Below are positions 46,596-55,794 of a stretch of DNA of 64,000 nucleotides, piece by piece; the stretch's first letter is position 1; each line of letters begins with the position of its first letter. The stretch lies in assembly GCF_003663885.1 (NCBI RefSeq), contig NZ_RCCE01000003.1:297501-361500 (forward strand), in the 5' to 3' direction. Below the pieces are notes generated by a model that did no database searches, was not told the origin of the DNA, and saw only the letters and a program-made list of their open reading frames with translations. The position numbers and the translations under genes are program-made. The stretch comes from Litoreibacter meonggei. Lineage in GTDB: Bacteria > Pseudomonadota > Alphaproteobacteria > Rhodobacterales > Rhodobacteraceae.

Positions 46596-46609
46596 TGAAC
46601 GATCGTTCA
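46596..46609. promoter_or_regulatory. 14-bp perfect palindrome, candidate TetR-family operator
   Basis: TGAACGATCGTTCA is a perfect 14-bp palindrome. Its AACG-N2-CGTT core resembles operators of TetR-type regulators of CoA-thioester catabolism (for example the PaaR box). It lies about 100 bases upstream of the acyl-CoA synthetase. No regulator gene is encoded beside it in the window. Confidence 0.6.
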
Positions 46610-46760
46610 GATAGCGCTACCAAGCATCTAAATCCCTAAGAAATAGGGGGAGATAAGCGAGCGTCATGCACAAGCGCATTGAAACCACGCCAACTCTCGC
46701 CGCCAAAATGGCGAAAGACGCTTGCCCTCGAAAGGTCAGAATCAGTAACCCTGCAGAAAT

Positions 46761-49526
46761 CTACTCTGCTGGAACGGGTTGATCTGCCTTCTCAGCCCGG
46801 ACCGCGGAAAACTTGAATTCGGGGATTTTTCCGTAAGGATCGACCGCCGGATTGGTTAAGATATTGGCCGCCGCTTCAACATACGCAAAAGGCAGGAACA
46901 CCATGTCGGGTGCGACTGCACGGTCAGACCTCGCCATGACATTGATCGTGCCGCGTCGCGTTGTCAGCCGCAACATGCCACCGGGTTCCACCCCAAGCTT
47001 GCGCAATGTGGACGGGTGCAGTGAACAGTTGGCCTCTGGCTGCAATGCGTCCAAAACCGAGGCGCGGCGGGTCATAGACCCTGTGTGCCAGTGCTCCAGT
47101 TGGCGACCGGTCGTCAGAATCATCGGATACTCGGCATCAGGAACTTCATCCGGCGCAATAACGTTAGCGGGAGTGAATTTCGCACGGCCATCAGCACGCG
47201 GGAATCCGTCACCAAACACAATCGGTTGTCCGGGGTCCGTAGGGGAAAGTGACGGATAGGTCACCACGCTTTCCGTCGCCAAGCGGTCCCACGTGATGTT
47301 GTCTAGCGAGCCCATGTTCTTTTTCATCTCGGCAAACACATCCTCAGGGCCACCGTAGTCCCAGCCCAGACCAAGGCGCTTTGCCAGCTCAACCTCGATC
47401 CACCAATCCTCTTTCGCGTCGCCCGGAGGCGAGAGCGCAGGACGCCCCATTTGCACCTGCCGGTTGGTGTTGGTCACGGTACCGGATTTTTCTGCAAAGG
47501 CAGACGCGGGCAGGATGACATCAGCAAAGTTCGCAGTCTCGGTCAGGAAAATGTCTTGAACGACCAAGTGATCCAGTTTCGCCAACGCGTCACGGGCGTG
47601 CTCCACATCAGGGTCCGACATCGCCGGATTTTCGCCTAATATATACATCGACTTAATGTCGCCCGCATGAACCGCATCCAATATCTCGGTCACAGTCAGG
47701 CCCTTCTCGTTCGAGAAGTCTTCTGAGCCCCAAACTTCGGTGAAGGCAGAGCGCACGCCGTCATCCATAACGCTTTGGTAATCCGGCAAGAACATCGGCA
47801 CGAGCCCCGCATCCGACGCGCCTTGCACGTTGTTCTGTCCACGCAGCGGGTGAAGACCGGAACCCGGGCGACCCACCTGACCTGTCATCAACGCAAGGCT
47901 GATCAGGCAGCGGGAATTGTCGGTGCCGTGAATGTGTTGCGAAACCCCCATGCCCCAGAAAATCATAGCCGCTTTGGCACCCGCAAAAGTACGGGCCACG
48001 TCGCGCAACATTTCAGGGGAAATACCACAAATCTCGCTCATCTTCTCAGGGGTGAACCCCGCAAGATGGGCCTTCTCAGCCTCCCAATTCTCGGTATAGG
48101 CATCGATATATTGCTGATCGTAGAGGCCTTCCTCCACGATCACATGCATGATCGCATTCAGCATCGACACATCCGCACCAGGGCGGAATTGCAGCATGTG
48201 GCTAGAATGGCGTTTCAACGCTTGTCCGCGCGGGTCCATGACGATCAGCTTGCCGCCGCGCTTGGCGAATTGCTTGAAATACGTCGCCGCGACAGGGTGG
48301 TTTTCCGTCGGGTTCGCACCAATTACGATCGCAACGTCTGCGTTCTCGATCTCGTTGAACGTCGCGGTCACAGCACCGGACCCCACGTTCTCCATCAGCG
48401 CCGCAACTGACGACGCATGGCACAGCCGCGTGCAGTGATCGACGTTGTTGTGGCCAAAGCCCTGACGGATAATTTTCTGAAACAGGTAGGCCTCTTCGTT
48501 GGTGCATTTGGCCGAGCCAAAACCAGCGACCTCACGGCCGCGACCCTTCATACCACTCGCAGCTTTATCCAGCGCCTCGTCCCATGTTGCCTCGCGGAAG
48601 AACTCCTGCCAGTTGCCGGGGTCGACATTCAGCCCCTTTGCAGGCGCGTCCTCACGGCGAATAAGCGGCTTGGTCAAACGGTGGTCATGGTGGATGTAGT
48701 CAAAGCCAAAGCGCCCTTTGACGCACAGGCGACCTTCATTGGCAGGGCCATTAATGCCATCCACATATTTGACTTTGCCGTCTTTGACCTTCAGCGAGAT
48801 TTGGCACCCGACACCACAGAACGGGCAGATGCTTTCCACTTCGCTGTCAAAATCCTTGCTATCGCCAAACTGGTTACCATCGGTCACCGTCGCCGGCATC
48901 AACGCACCGGTCGGGCAGGCTTGCACACATTCGCCACAAGCCACGCAAGTGCTATCGCCCATCGGGTCCGCGAAATCGAAGGTCGGGTAGGAATCGTGAC
49001 CACGGCCCGACATACCGATCACGTCGTTCACCTGAACCTCGCGACAGGCGCGTACGCACAGGCCGCACTGGATACATGCATCCAAGTTCACCGACATCGC
49101 CACGTGGCTGTCATCCAGCAACGGGATGCGGCCTTCCTCCAGCTTCGGGAACCGGCTTTCCGACACGCCCTGCATCGCCGCCATGTCCCAAAGGTGGGAG
49201 GATTTATCATGCGCTACGTCTGACGCAGGCTGATCCGCTACCAGCATCTCGACAACCATTTTGCGCGCAGTTTCAGCACGGTTGGAGTCGCTGGTGACAA
49301 CCATCCCATCGCTAGGTTCGCGAATGCAGGACGCCGCCAAAACCCGCTCGCCCTCGATCTCGACCATACACGCACGGCAGTTACCATCGGGGCGATACCC
49401 GGGCTCAGGTTTGTGGCACAGGTGCGGGATCACAAGGCCACGGCCATTGGCCACCTCCCAGATCGTCTCGCCCGCTTGGGCCTCTACCTGCTCACCGTTG
49501 AGCGTGAATTTGATCGTGTCGGTCAT
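46761..49526 (-). CDS. fdhA: Formate dehydrogenase alpha subunit (Mo-bisPGD, cysteine type)
   Basis: 921 residues. In order: an N-terminal 2Fe-2S domain (CHKPEPGYRPDGNCRACMVE), a His-ligated cluster region, two 4Fe-4S ferredoxin motifs (CIQCGLCVRAC, CVACGECVQACPTG), the 4Fe-4S site of the Mo domain (CPFCGVGC), the molybdopterin domains, and the active-site Cys in DHCTRLCHAS, so it is not a selenoprotein. The C-terminal dinucleotide-binding domain includes LTTGRQLEHWHTG. It oxidises formate to CO2. No beta/gamma subunits, fdhD or mobA adjoin it, so its electron partner is encoded elsewhere or it works alone. Confidence 0.9.
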   Translation of the reverse strand: MTDTIKFTLNGEQVEAQAGETIWEVANGRGLVIPHLCHKPEPGYRPDGNCRACMVEIEGERVLAASCIREPSDGMVVTSDSNRAETARKMVVEMLVADQPASDVAHDKSSHLWDMAAMQGVSESRFPKLEEGRIPLLDDSHVAMSVNLDACIQCGLCVRACREVQVNDVIGMSGRGHDSYPTFDFADPMGDSTCVACGECVQACPTGALMPATVTDGNQFGDSKDFDSEVESICPFCGVGCQISLKVKDGKVKYVDGINGPANEGRLCVKGRFGFDYIHHDHRLTKPLIRREDAPAKGLNVDPGNWQEFFREATWDEALDKAASGMKGRGREVAGFGSAKCTNEEAYLFQKIIRQGFGHNNVDHCTRLCHASSVAALMENVGSGAVTATFNEIENADVAIVIGANPTENHPVAATYFKQFAKRGGKLIVMDPRGQALKRHSSHMLQFRPGADVSMLNAIMHVIVEEGLYDQQYIDAYTENWEAEKAHLAGFTPEKMSEICGISPEMLRDVARTFAGAKAAMIFWGMGVSQHIHGTDNSRCLISLALMTGQVGRPGSGLHPLRGQNNVQGASDAGLVPMFLPDYQSVMDDGVRSAFTEVWGSEDFSNEKGLTVTEILDAVHAGDIKSMYILGENPAMSDPDVEHARDALAKLDHLVVQDIFLTETANFADVILPASAFAEKSGTVTNTNRQVQMGRPALSPPGDAKEDWWIEVELAKRLGLGWDYGGPEDVFAEMKKNMGSLDNITWDRLATESVVTYPSLSPTDPGQPIVFGDGFPRADGRAKFTPANVIAPDEVPDAEYPMILTTGRQLEHWHTGSMTRRASVLDALQPEANCSLHPSTLRKLGVEPGGMLRLTTRRGTINVMARSDRAVAPDMVFLPFAYVEAAANILTNPAVDPYGKIPEFKFSAVRAEKADQPVPAE

Positions 49527-49697
49527 TGGCGTGTCTCCCTGCGTGCGCCAAGTTAAAGCATCGGGCGGGCAATTTCAGAGCATCATGCGCGACCTCAAAC
49601 ACCGTATTTGCGTCAGCCTGTTTCCCATAAGCTCATGGGGTGGCGCGTATTGGCGGCCTCGCGTAAGTCTTAATGTAGCACGTGAGGGGAAGCTGAC

Positions 49698-50744
49698 ATG
49701 ACACATCTTTGGGTTCGATCCGAAAGCCGCGACCACGAACAACGGGTCGGCGTGACGCCTGAAGGGGTCAAATCCCTGATGGATGCGGGGCTTCGAGTCA
49801 CCGTCGAGCATAGCACGTCTCGTGCCATTCCAATCGACGGTTACGTCGCGACCGGTTGCGAGATTGCGCCCGAAGGCAGCTGGACCGACGCCCCCCGTGA
49901 CGCGATCATTTTCGGCCTCAAAGAGCTGTCCGAAGACGGCACGCCACTGCCGCACCGCCACATCATGTTCGGTCACGCCTTCAAAGGGCAACCCTCTGGC
50001 CGAGTGCTTCTTGATCGCTTCAAAGCAGGCGGCGGCTCCCTCTATGATATCGAATATCTCGTAAGCGATGATGGTCGCCGCGTTGCGGCTTTTGGATACT
50101 GGGCAGGCTATGCGGGTGCCGCCGTCAGCCTGCTGTGCTGGATCGCGCAGCAAGAAGGCACCGTCGCAGGGCCAGTGGGCGTCTACCCCTCTTCCAAGGC
50201 CATGCAAGACGACCTGCGCAATCAGTTGGCACCGCTTGGCAACAAACGACCCTCCGCCCTGATTATCGGCGCATTGGGTCGTGTAGGCACAGGCGGCGCA
50301 GACCTGTGCACCTCAATGGATATTCCCGTGACCAAATGGGACATGGCCGAAACGGCCAGCGGCGGGCCTTTCCCAGAAGTTCTGGAGCACAACGTTTTCC
50401 TGAACTGCATTCTCGCGCGCCCCGGCACTCCGGTCTTTGTTCCGGCCTCCGCAAAAACCGCGCCACGCACTTTGTCGGTCATCGGCGATATCGCTTGCGA
50501 CCCCGACAGCGACTTCTCCCCGATCAAGGTTTATGATCGCGTCACCACTTGGGACGCCCCTGCGCTGCGGGTCCACGATGATCCGACGTTGGATGTGACA
50601 GCAATCGACAACTTGCCGTCGATGCTACCAGTGGAATCGTCAGACGACTTTGCAAGTCAGCTGCTGCCAAGCCTTCTAACGCTGGGGGCGCTAAATGAAG
50701 GCGTTTGGGGTCGCGCAAAAACCACCTTCGACCAACATATCTAA
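49698..50744 (+). CDS. Saccharopine dehydrogenase (lysine-forming, LYS1-like)
   Basis: 348 residues, with AGGGGA before the ATG. The sequence fits the NAD-dependent saccharopine dehydrogenase/alanine dehydrogenase-like family: LWVRSESRDHEQRVGVTPEG at the N-terminus, HIMFGHAFKGQPSG, a Rossmann segment SALIIGALGRVGTGGADLC, and the C-terminal IDNLPSMLPVESS. In bacteria such enzymes may act in lysine breakdown to saccharopine or on another amino/keto acid pair; the partner enzyme is not adjacent. Divergent from fdhA. Confidence 0.87.
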   Translation: MTHLWVRSESRDHEQRVGVTPEGVKSLMDAGLRVTVEHSTSRAIPIDGYVATGCEIAPEGSWTDAPRDAIIFGLKELSEDGTPLPHRHIMFGHAFKGQPSGRVLLDRFKAGGGSLYDIEYLVSDDGRRVAAFGYWAGYAGAAVSLLCWIAQQEGTVAGPVGVYPSSKAMQDDLRNQLAPLGNKRPSALIIGALGRVGTGGADLCTSMDIPVTKWDMAETASGGPFPEVLEHNVFLNCILARPGTPVFVPASAKTAPRTLSVIGDIACDPDSDFSPIKVYDRVTTWDAPALRVHDDPTLDVTAIDNLPSMLPVESSDDFASQLLPSLLTLGALNEGVWGRAKTTFDQHI

Positions 50745-51055
50745 AGAAGCTCTTCTTCCGCATCCGATAGATCGAGGCCCATCATTTCCGCACCATTCTC
50801 AAGATGGTCGGCGATATGGGGCATTCCTAACAGGTAGTTTTCTGTCGGGCTGACCTTCTCTTGCCGCGCGGTTGTTAAGGCTTCGTCCCAATCACTTGCA
50901 TCAAAGCTGCCGCGCCCGATCCATGCCAGTGCTACCAGCTCTGCTTGTTCGTCCTCGTTCAAACCGTCGATAAAGGCGCGAAGCTCGTTTTCGGCACGGT
51001 CGATTTCGTGGGCGAACAGAACCACCTGCGCGATCTTGTGTAGGGAAATGTCCAT
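50741..51055 (-). CDS. DUF3775 family protein
   Basis: 104 residues from the ATG at 51055, with AGGAGGAG about ten bases upstream. Small, acidic and mostly helical (IAQVVLFAHEIDRAENELRAFIDGLNEDEQAELVALAWIGRG, then LLGMPHIADHLENGAEMMG), matching the DUF3775 pattern common in Alphaproteobacteria. Function unknown. Its stop overlaps the convergent saccharopine dehydrogenase gene by four bases. Confidence 0.82.
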   Translation of the reverse strand: MDISLHKIAQVVLFAHEIDRAENELRAFIDGLNEDEQAELVALAWIGRGSFDASDWDEALTTARQEKVSPTENYLLGMPHIADHLENGAEMMGLDLSDAEEELL

Positions 51056-51133
51056 CGACAATGCTCCTCCTTGTTGATGATTCACTCTAGGAGGCAACAT
51101 AGTCGCGTCCCATGATATGGATCAAATGTGAAC

Positions 51134-51865
51134 TCAGGAAAAGATGCGGAAATACAGCCAATCCGGCAAGAACTGACTGCCCCTGAATACCAGGCTGAAC
51201 AAGGTCGGAAAGCTGCGCTTAAAGCGGCTTGATTTCATATGGTCAAACACCTCCTGCGCCGCGCCCTCCGGCTCCATGATAAAGGGCATGTTGAAATCGT
51301 TCTTGTCGGTCAGCTGAGTCTTTATAAAACCCGGATTTACCACCTGCACGTCGACACCGGTCTTGCGCAAGTCGGCATACATGCACTCGGCCAAACTCAT
51401 AGTGGCAGCCTTGCTGGCCGTGTAGCCGATCGAGCCCGGGAGACCGCGAAACCCCGTAAGGCTGGATGTGATGACGATATGCCCGCGGTCGCGCTTCGCC
51501 ATCTCGGGCACAACCTGCCCCAGAACCCGTACCATTCCGGTAAAGTTGATGTCGCACATGGCGTTCACCTGATCTGCGTCCCACTCCTTTGCACCTTGTG
51601 GCCAATAGACCCCAGCCAGATGCACATAGCCGTCAACGTCGCCGACCTCGCTTGCCGCACGGATTACGTCGCCGTTGTCGGACACATCAAGCACAACGTA
51701 GGATGCTTTCGGACCAATCTCGGACACAGCCTGTTTCAACTCATCCTCGCCGCGCGCGGATAACACGACCTCCGCCCCGGCGGCGACCAGCTTGTCCGCT
51801 AGGGCACGCCCCAATCCCGCTGATGCCCCGACCAGCCAGTAGCGTTTTCCCTCGAATGATCTCAC
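51134..51865 (-). CDS. Short-chain dehydrogenase/reductase in the RpoE-type operon
   Basis: 243 residues: nucleotide-binding GASAGLGRAL (TGXXXGXG variant), catalytic Ser in VITSSLTG and YTASK. Substrate unknown. It is the last gene of a five-gene operon (FAD oxidoreductase, DUF1365, MFS, DUF3833, SDR) divergent from rpoE-chrR; the same order is known next to rpoE-chrR in Rhodobacter sphaeroides, where it belongs to the singlet-oxygen response. Its ATG overlaps the stop of the DUF3833 gene (ATGA). Confidence 0.9.
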   Translation of the reverse strand: MRSFEGKRYWLVGASAGLGRALADKLVAAGAEVVLSARGEDELKQAVSEIGPKASYVVLDVSDNGDVIRAASEVGDVDGYVHLAGVYWPQGAKEWDADQVNAMCDINFTGMVRVLGQVVPEMAKRDRGHIVITSSLTGFRGLPGSIGYTASKAATMSLAECMYADLRKTGVDVQVVNPGFIKTQLTDKNDFNMPFIMEPEGAAQEVFDHMKSSRFKRSFPTLFSLVFRGSQFLPDWLYFRIFS

Positions 51866-52434
51866 GCCGCTTCTTTCTTTCGCATCGTCGCCACCAACTC
51901 CGCCACCTTGATCCCGTATTTGCGAAATTGGCTACGGTTCATGATCGTGCCATTCTCGACCAAATACATCCAATCCACCGTATCCAATTCATGCCCGCCA
52001 GAGCTTTCGGGAAGTTTGATGCGATACTTCAACTGAACAGCAGAGCCTTTCTGCATCCCGATCCCGACACCAATAACATCCGGGGCCTCCGCTCTGATCG
52101 CGCCGTCATTGCCCACAGTTAGCGTCCATTGACGCTGCTGGCGCTCGCCGCTGTCGTACAGAAAGTCTTCACGCATCACGCCGACGTTTCCGTTCCATTT
52201 AACGTCCATGTCAGCCACAAAGCGCGACGTCACCTTGCCAGTTGGGCCGTAGATCATGCCTTCGCATTGTATTGGTCCGCTTAGGTGCGTGCGCAGATCA
52301 AACGCTGGTCCGGTGGCCTCATAATCATCAGGACGCTGCCCCAGAAACGAGAATTTGCGCGAAAAGATTGCCATAAGCGTCGACAACAACAGCATGCCAA
52401 AAAGTGTGAATCCGAGCATTTCCACGATCATCAT
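51862..52434 (-). CDS. DUF3833 family protein
   Basis: 190 residues from the ATG at 52434, which overlaps the MFS stop codon (ATGA). One N-terminal membrane helix (about residues 5-22) is followed by a beta-rich domain (LSGPIQCEGMIYGPTGKVTSRFVADMDVKWNGN, then RQWTLTVGNDGAIRAEAPDVIG), a lipocalin-like pattern that would suit binding of a lipid. Probably membrane-anchored. Part of the RpoE-type operon; role unknown. Confidence 0.83.
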   Translation of the reverse strand: MMIVEMLGFTLFGMLLLSTLMAIFSRKFSFLGQRPDDYEATGPAFDLRTHLSGPIQCEGMIYGPTGKVTSRFVADMDVKWNGNVGVMREDFLYDSGERQQRQWTLTVGNDGAIRAEAPDVIGVGIGMQKGSAVQLKYRIKLPESSGGHELDTVDWMYLVENGTIMNRSQFRKYGIKVAELVATMRKKEAA

Positions 52435-53669
52435 TCCTTCAAAGGGGTTGCAAGCAATAGCCCGATAGCAACCAGTTTTAATGCGCAGGGCACCAAGGCG
52501 TAGAGAACTGTCAGTGTAATCAGCGCGGCCCCGGTATTCTCCGCCACACCTGCGCTGAATCCCTGCGTTTCCAATATCGGCAACAAAATGGCCGCAGCAA
52601 AGGCTAGGGTGAATTTGTTGACCAGAGACCAGAGGCCGAAACCCTGTCCCCCGCTGGGGGAAATGACTGCCATCCGGCGCGCAAACAACGCGGGCAACAG
52701 CGTCAAGTCGGCCCCAATTGTCGCGCCGGTTGCGATGCAGATCACGGCGAAGAACAAAACATCCCCACTCCCCAACATCGTCACACATCCGAAGGCTACG
52801 ATCGCCACACACATCGCTAGAAGCAGCGTTGATTTCTCTCCCCATCGAGAAGCCAGACTGGCCCAGAGTGGCGCGGAAAGTGCCGCAGCAAGGAAGAACA
52901 AGACCAAAAGCGGGCCTTCCCAACCCGGCGCGCCGAGGCGACTTTCAACGTAAAACAAGAACAGCGTGGAAGACACGGCTAGAGGAGTCGCATTGACAAG
53001 CGCCAGAAGTAGTAGTCGGCGCGCGGTCATGTCCTTCAATATCGCGCCGATTTGGGTTGGTTCGTGGTCTATACGCCCTGACCATTCCGGTGCCATCAAA
53101 GCCGCCGCGATCACGGTAACACCCGCGAACCCCGCCGCGAATGCTGCGAACGGAGCTTCCACGACACCTTGCAGCAAAGTTGGCGTTATCGCCGCCACAC
53201 AGACACCCAGCAAAGCGCCGGTTTCGCGCCACGCAGCGACTGTGGTGTGGCTTCCGGAAACCGCTCCTGCTTTGGTAATGCCTTGTGCGTAAAAGTTGAT
53301 CGTCAAGAAACTAAACGCAGTGAATAGCCCTGTGATCGTAAGGCCAAACCACCAGAGCGGTGCAATTGGTGGGGCAACTCCGAACAGCCCGATCATCGAC
53401 ACTGCTAAAAGTGCGGCGACGGAAGCCATCGCAGCCTTTCGCCATGCTCCCAACCGCTCACTTATCCAACCCAGCACAGGATCTTGCACCACGTCGAATA
53501 ACCTCAGGCCAAAAAGAACCGCTGCAAGGGCAGCGAGACTGACACCGTAGGTATCTGCATAGTATTTTGGTGCATAGATATAGATCGGCAGACCTGCGCC
53601 AGACAGCACCGCAGCAAAGAGCGAGTAAGCTGCCAGCCGCTCGCCCGTACGGGGCAAACTCATCACCAT
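52431..53669 (-). CDS. MFS transporter (GPH/MelB-like)
   Basis: 412 residues from the ATG at 53669, which overlaps the stop of the DUF1365 gene (TGATG); a longer reading to 53798 lacks support. About twelve membrane helices; LRLFDVVQDPVLGWISERLG is the helix 2-3 motif of the glycoside-pentoside-hexuronide group. In this operon a lipid or isoprenoid-related cargo seems more likely than a sugar, but this is inference. Confidence 0.88.
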   Translation of the reverse strand: MVMSLPRTGERLAAYSLFAAVLSGAGLPIYIYAPKYYADTYGVSLAALAAVLFGLRLFDVVQDPVLGWISERLGAWRKAAMASVAALLAVSMIGLFGVAPPIAPLWWFGLTITGLFTAFSFLTINFYAQGITKAGAVSGSHTTVAAWRETGALLGVCVAAITPTLLQGVVEAPFAAFAAGFAGVTVIAAALMAPEWSGRIDHEPTQIGAILKDMTARRLLLLALVNATPLAVSSTLFLFYVESRLGAPGWEGPLLVLFFLAAALSAPLWASLASRWGEKSTLLLAMCVAIVAFGCVTMLGSGDVLFFAVICIATGATIGADLTLLPALFARRMAVISPSGGQGFGLWSLVNKFTLAFAAAILLPILETQGFSAGVAENTGAALITLTVLYALVPCALKLVAIGLLLATPLKE

Positions 53670-54427
53670 CACCGCGACACCTTGTCGGACGGCGGTGCGG
53701 AATGCGCGCGGAATTTGGCACCCTTCCACCACAGCTTCAAAGCCTGCCAGTGGATCAAGCCCAACACGCGGCGCGAGCCAAATGGCCGGCGCAGACAAGC
53801 ACGTAGGATCGACATATTGGTCAAAGGAGTTCGCTTGCCGGTCAGTGTCGCCAGCAGCCCGCTGTTGCCCGTCGTATAATCAATCCATACCCCGACCTTG
53901 TCGTCAGTGAAATCAAACCGGAAGGTGTATTCCCCCTCGACCGGCTGAAATGGCGAGACGTAGAAAACCTTGCGGGCGGTCAGGCGATCTGCGGGGGCGA
54001 TAACTCTGTGATCGTCGTGAAAGCACAGGTAGCAGTGCCGGTCGCCGTAGGTGTTAGACACTTCGGGGATAACGGCCCGCAAGTCCCCCTGTGCATCATA
54101 GCCAAGCCAAAAGCTAACGGGATTGAAAACATGCCCCAACACGCGCGGCTGCGCGAGCAGTTCGATACGGTCGACGACATTCATCAAGCCTTGGGTTTCC
54201 AACAGATCACGCGCCCAGACAAGACCGGCACCCCGCCTCGGCTCCCCACCATGGTCACAGTCGTATAGGGAGGCTAAGTTTGCCCTGTTGCGCGAGAATA
54301 GCGTCGGGAGCTTCAGATCCTTCGCCGGATCAAACAGAACATAGTCCACGCCGTACTTGAAAGCATTCTCGACTGCTCCCTTGCGCCCGTGAAAGGTCAC
54401 ACCCGCGATATGGCTGATCCCGCTCAC
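53669..54427 (-). CDS. DUF1365 family protein
   Basis: 252 residues, starting with GTG in a GTGA overlap with the preceding gene. The conserved N-terminus ISHIAGVTFHGRKGAVENAFKYGVDYVLFD and the block RIELLAQPRVLGHVFNPVSFWLGYD define the family, which nearly always accompanies a FAD-dependent oxidoreductase and often a cyclopropane-fatty-acid-synthase homologue. Its biochemical role is not settled; the context ties it to fatty-acid modification under oxidative stress. Confidence 0.88.
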   Translation of the reverse strand: MSGISHIAGVTFHGRKGAVENAFKYGVDYVLFDPAKDLKLPTLFSRNRANLASLYDCDHGGEPRRGAGLVWARDLLETQGLMNVVDRIELLAQPRVLGHVFNPVSFWLGYDAQGDLRAVIPEVSNTYGDRHCYLCFHDDHRVIAPADRLTARKVFYVSPFQPVEGEYTFRFDFTDDKVGVWIDYTTGNSGLLATLTGKRTPLTNMSILRACLRRPFGSRRVLGLIHWQALKLWWKGAKFRAHSAPPSDKVSR

Positions 54428-55719
54428 GCGGCCTCGACGGCTTCAAATTTAGACGCAAACGCCCGAGCCACATCGACTGCACTGGACAGCCCGTCCTCGT
54501 GGAAGCCATTCTTCATCCAAGCACCACAGAACCACGTTCGGTTGGTTCCGTTCATCGCGCTGATTGCATCCTGAGCCTTCAATGCAGCCACGTCATAAAC
54601 TGGGTGATAAAAGGTCTTGGTGTCGTAAATCAGCTCTTCGCGTATCGTGCGGGTCGAGTTCAGCGTCACAAACAGAGGATCATCGTCGGGGATCGATTGC
54701 AGGGAGTTCATCCAATAGGTCAGGTCAATCTTGTCCGAAGACTTATGTTTGTCTTCGCAATAGACCCAGCTTGCCCAGACCTTGCGCCGCTTTGGCATCA
54801 TCGAAGCATCCGCATGCAAAACTGCCTCGTTTGGTTGATACCGCACCGCGCTCAAAGCCCCTCGTTCTGTCACCGAAGCGTCCGACAGCATTGCCAGGCT
54901 CTGGTTGGAATGTGCGGCGAAAACCACCTCATCAAATCGCTCTGGCGTTCCGCCAATCGGGGTTACTTCGACATGGGTTAACGCACGTGTGACTGAACTT
55001 ATCGGGGCCCCTAAACGGATATCCACGCCTTGGTTTCGTAGCCGTGTTTCCAATTTCGAGACATATTGCGTCGAGCCATTTTTGACCGTGTGCCATTGGT
55101 GTTGATCGGAATACCCCAACAGCGCGTGGTTTTGCATGAAACGGATCATGGCTTGCGCGGGGAAGGACTCCATCCGCTCAATCGGCGTAGACCAGATTGC
55201 GCCTGTGAATGGCAGCAAGTACTTATCCTTGAACCAAGAGCCAGTGCCAAGCTGCCCAAGCAGTTCCGATATTGAGATGCCTGGATCCTTGGCAACCTCG
55301 ACAGCACGGGCGTTAAAACGAACTATATCGCGGATCATACGCAGGAAGCGCGGGTCCATTGCATTGCGGCGTTGCGCGAAGATGGCGTCGATGCTGTGCA
55401 ATCCGTACTCAAGCTTGCCACCTCCGATCGACGCGCCAAAACTCATGTTACTTTTGACAGTCTCAACCCCAAGTTCGGCGAACAAGTTTACGAGATGTGG
55501 GTAATTTTTCTCGTTAAAGACGATGAACCCTGTATCAACCGGTTGATCACCGCGTTTTCCCGCAACAATTGTCCGTGCATGGCCACCCAAACGAGGCTCG
55601 GCTTCAAATAAAGTAACGTGGTGCGATTTTGACAGCATATACGCTGCCCCCATCCCAGAAATGCCAGCTCCAATCACGGCGATACACTTTGGGGCTACGG
55701 TCATGGGCTCAAAAGGCAT
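54424..55719 (-). CDS. FAD-dependent oxidoreductase (amine oxidase/desaturase-like), first gene of the RpoE-type operon
   Basis: 431 residues, with GGAG eight bases before the ATG. N-terminal dinucleotide-binding motif IAVIGAGISGMGAAYMLSKSHHVTLFEAE and the FAD signature PRLGGHARTI; the C-terminal FAD contact is GNRTWFCGAW-like (NRTWFCGAWMKNGFHEDGLSSAV). The family (COG2907-like) is related to phytoene desaturases. Directly behind one of two back-to-back RpoE-type promoters. Genes of this set are linked to fatty-acid desaturation/furan fatty acid formation in Rhodobacter, but I cannot assign the exact step. Confidence 0.88.
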   Translation of the reverse strand: MPFEPMTVAPKCIAVIGAGISGMGAAYMLSKSHHVTLFEAEPRLGGHARTIVAGKRGDQPVDTGFIVFNEKNYPHLVNLFAELGVETVKSNMSFGASIGGGKLEYGLHSIDAIFAQRRNAMDPRFLRMIRDIVRFNARAVEVAKDPGISISELLGQLGTGSWFKDKYLLPFTGAIWSTPIERMESFPAQAMIRFMQNHALLGYSDQHQWHTVKNGSTQYVSKLETRLRNQGVDIRLGAPISSVTRALTHVEVTPIGGTPERFDEVVFAAHSNQSLAMLSDASVTERGALSAVRYQPNEAVLHADASMMPKRRKVWASWVYCEDKHKSSDKIDLTYWMNSLQSIPDDDPLFVTLNSTRTIREELIYDTKTFYHPVYDVAALKAQDAISAMNGTNRTWFCGAWMKNGFHEDGLSSAVDVARAFASKFEAVEAA

Positions 55720-55754
55720 TCAGGTCTCCAGCACGAGTAAATTAGTCATATGAA

Positions 55755-55784
55755 GTGTTACGTCAGCCATCGCCAAATGGATCA
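55755..55784 (-). promoter_or_regulatory. RpoE (ECF11)-type promoter of the five-gene operon
   Basis: On the minus strand TGATCC (55784-55779), an exact 18-base spacer and TAACAC (55760-55755). The -35 TGATC and the 18-base spacing match the RpoE consensus of Rhodobacter. Transcription would start near 55748, about 30 bases before the ATG. Confidence 0.8.
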
Positions 55785-55794
55785 CAAACCAAAG

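Noticed and set aside
46761-49526. Selenocysteine in the formate dehydrogenase
   Set aside because: The active-site codon encodes Cys (DHCTRLCH) and there is no in-frame TGA or SECIS-like hairpin.
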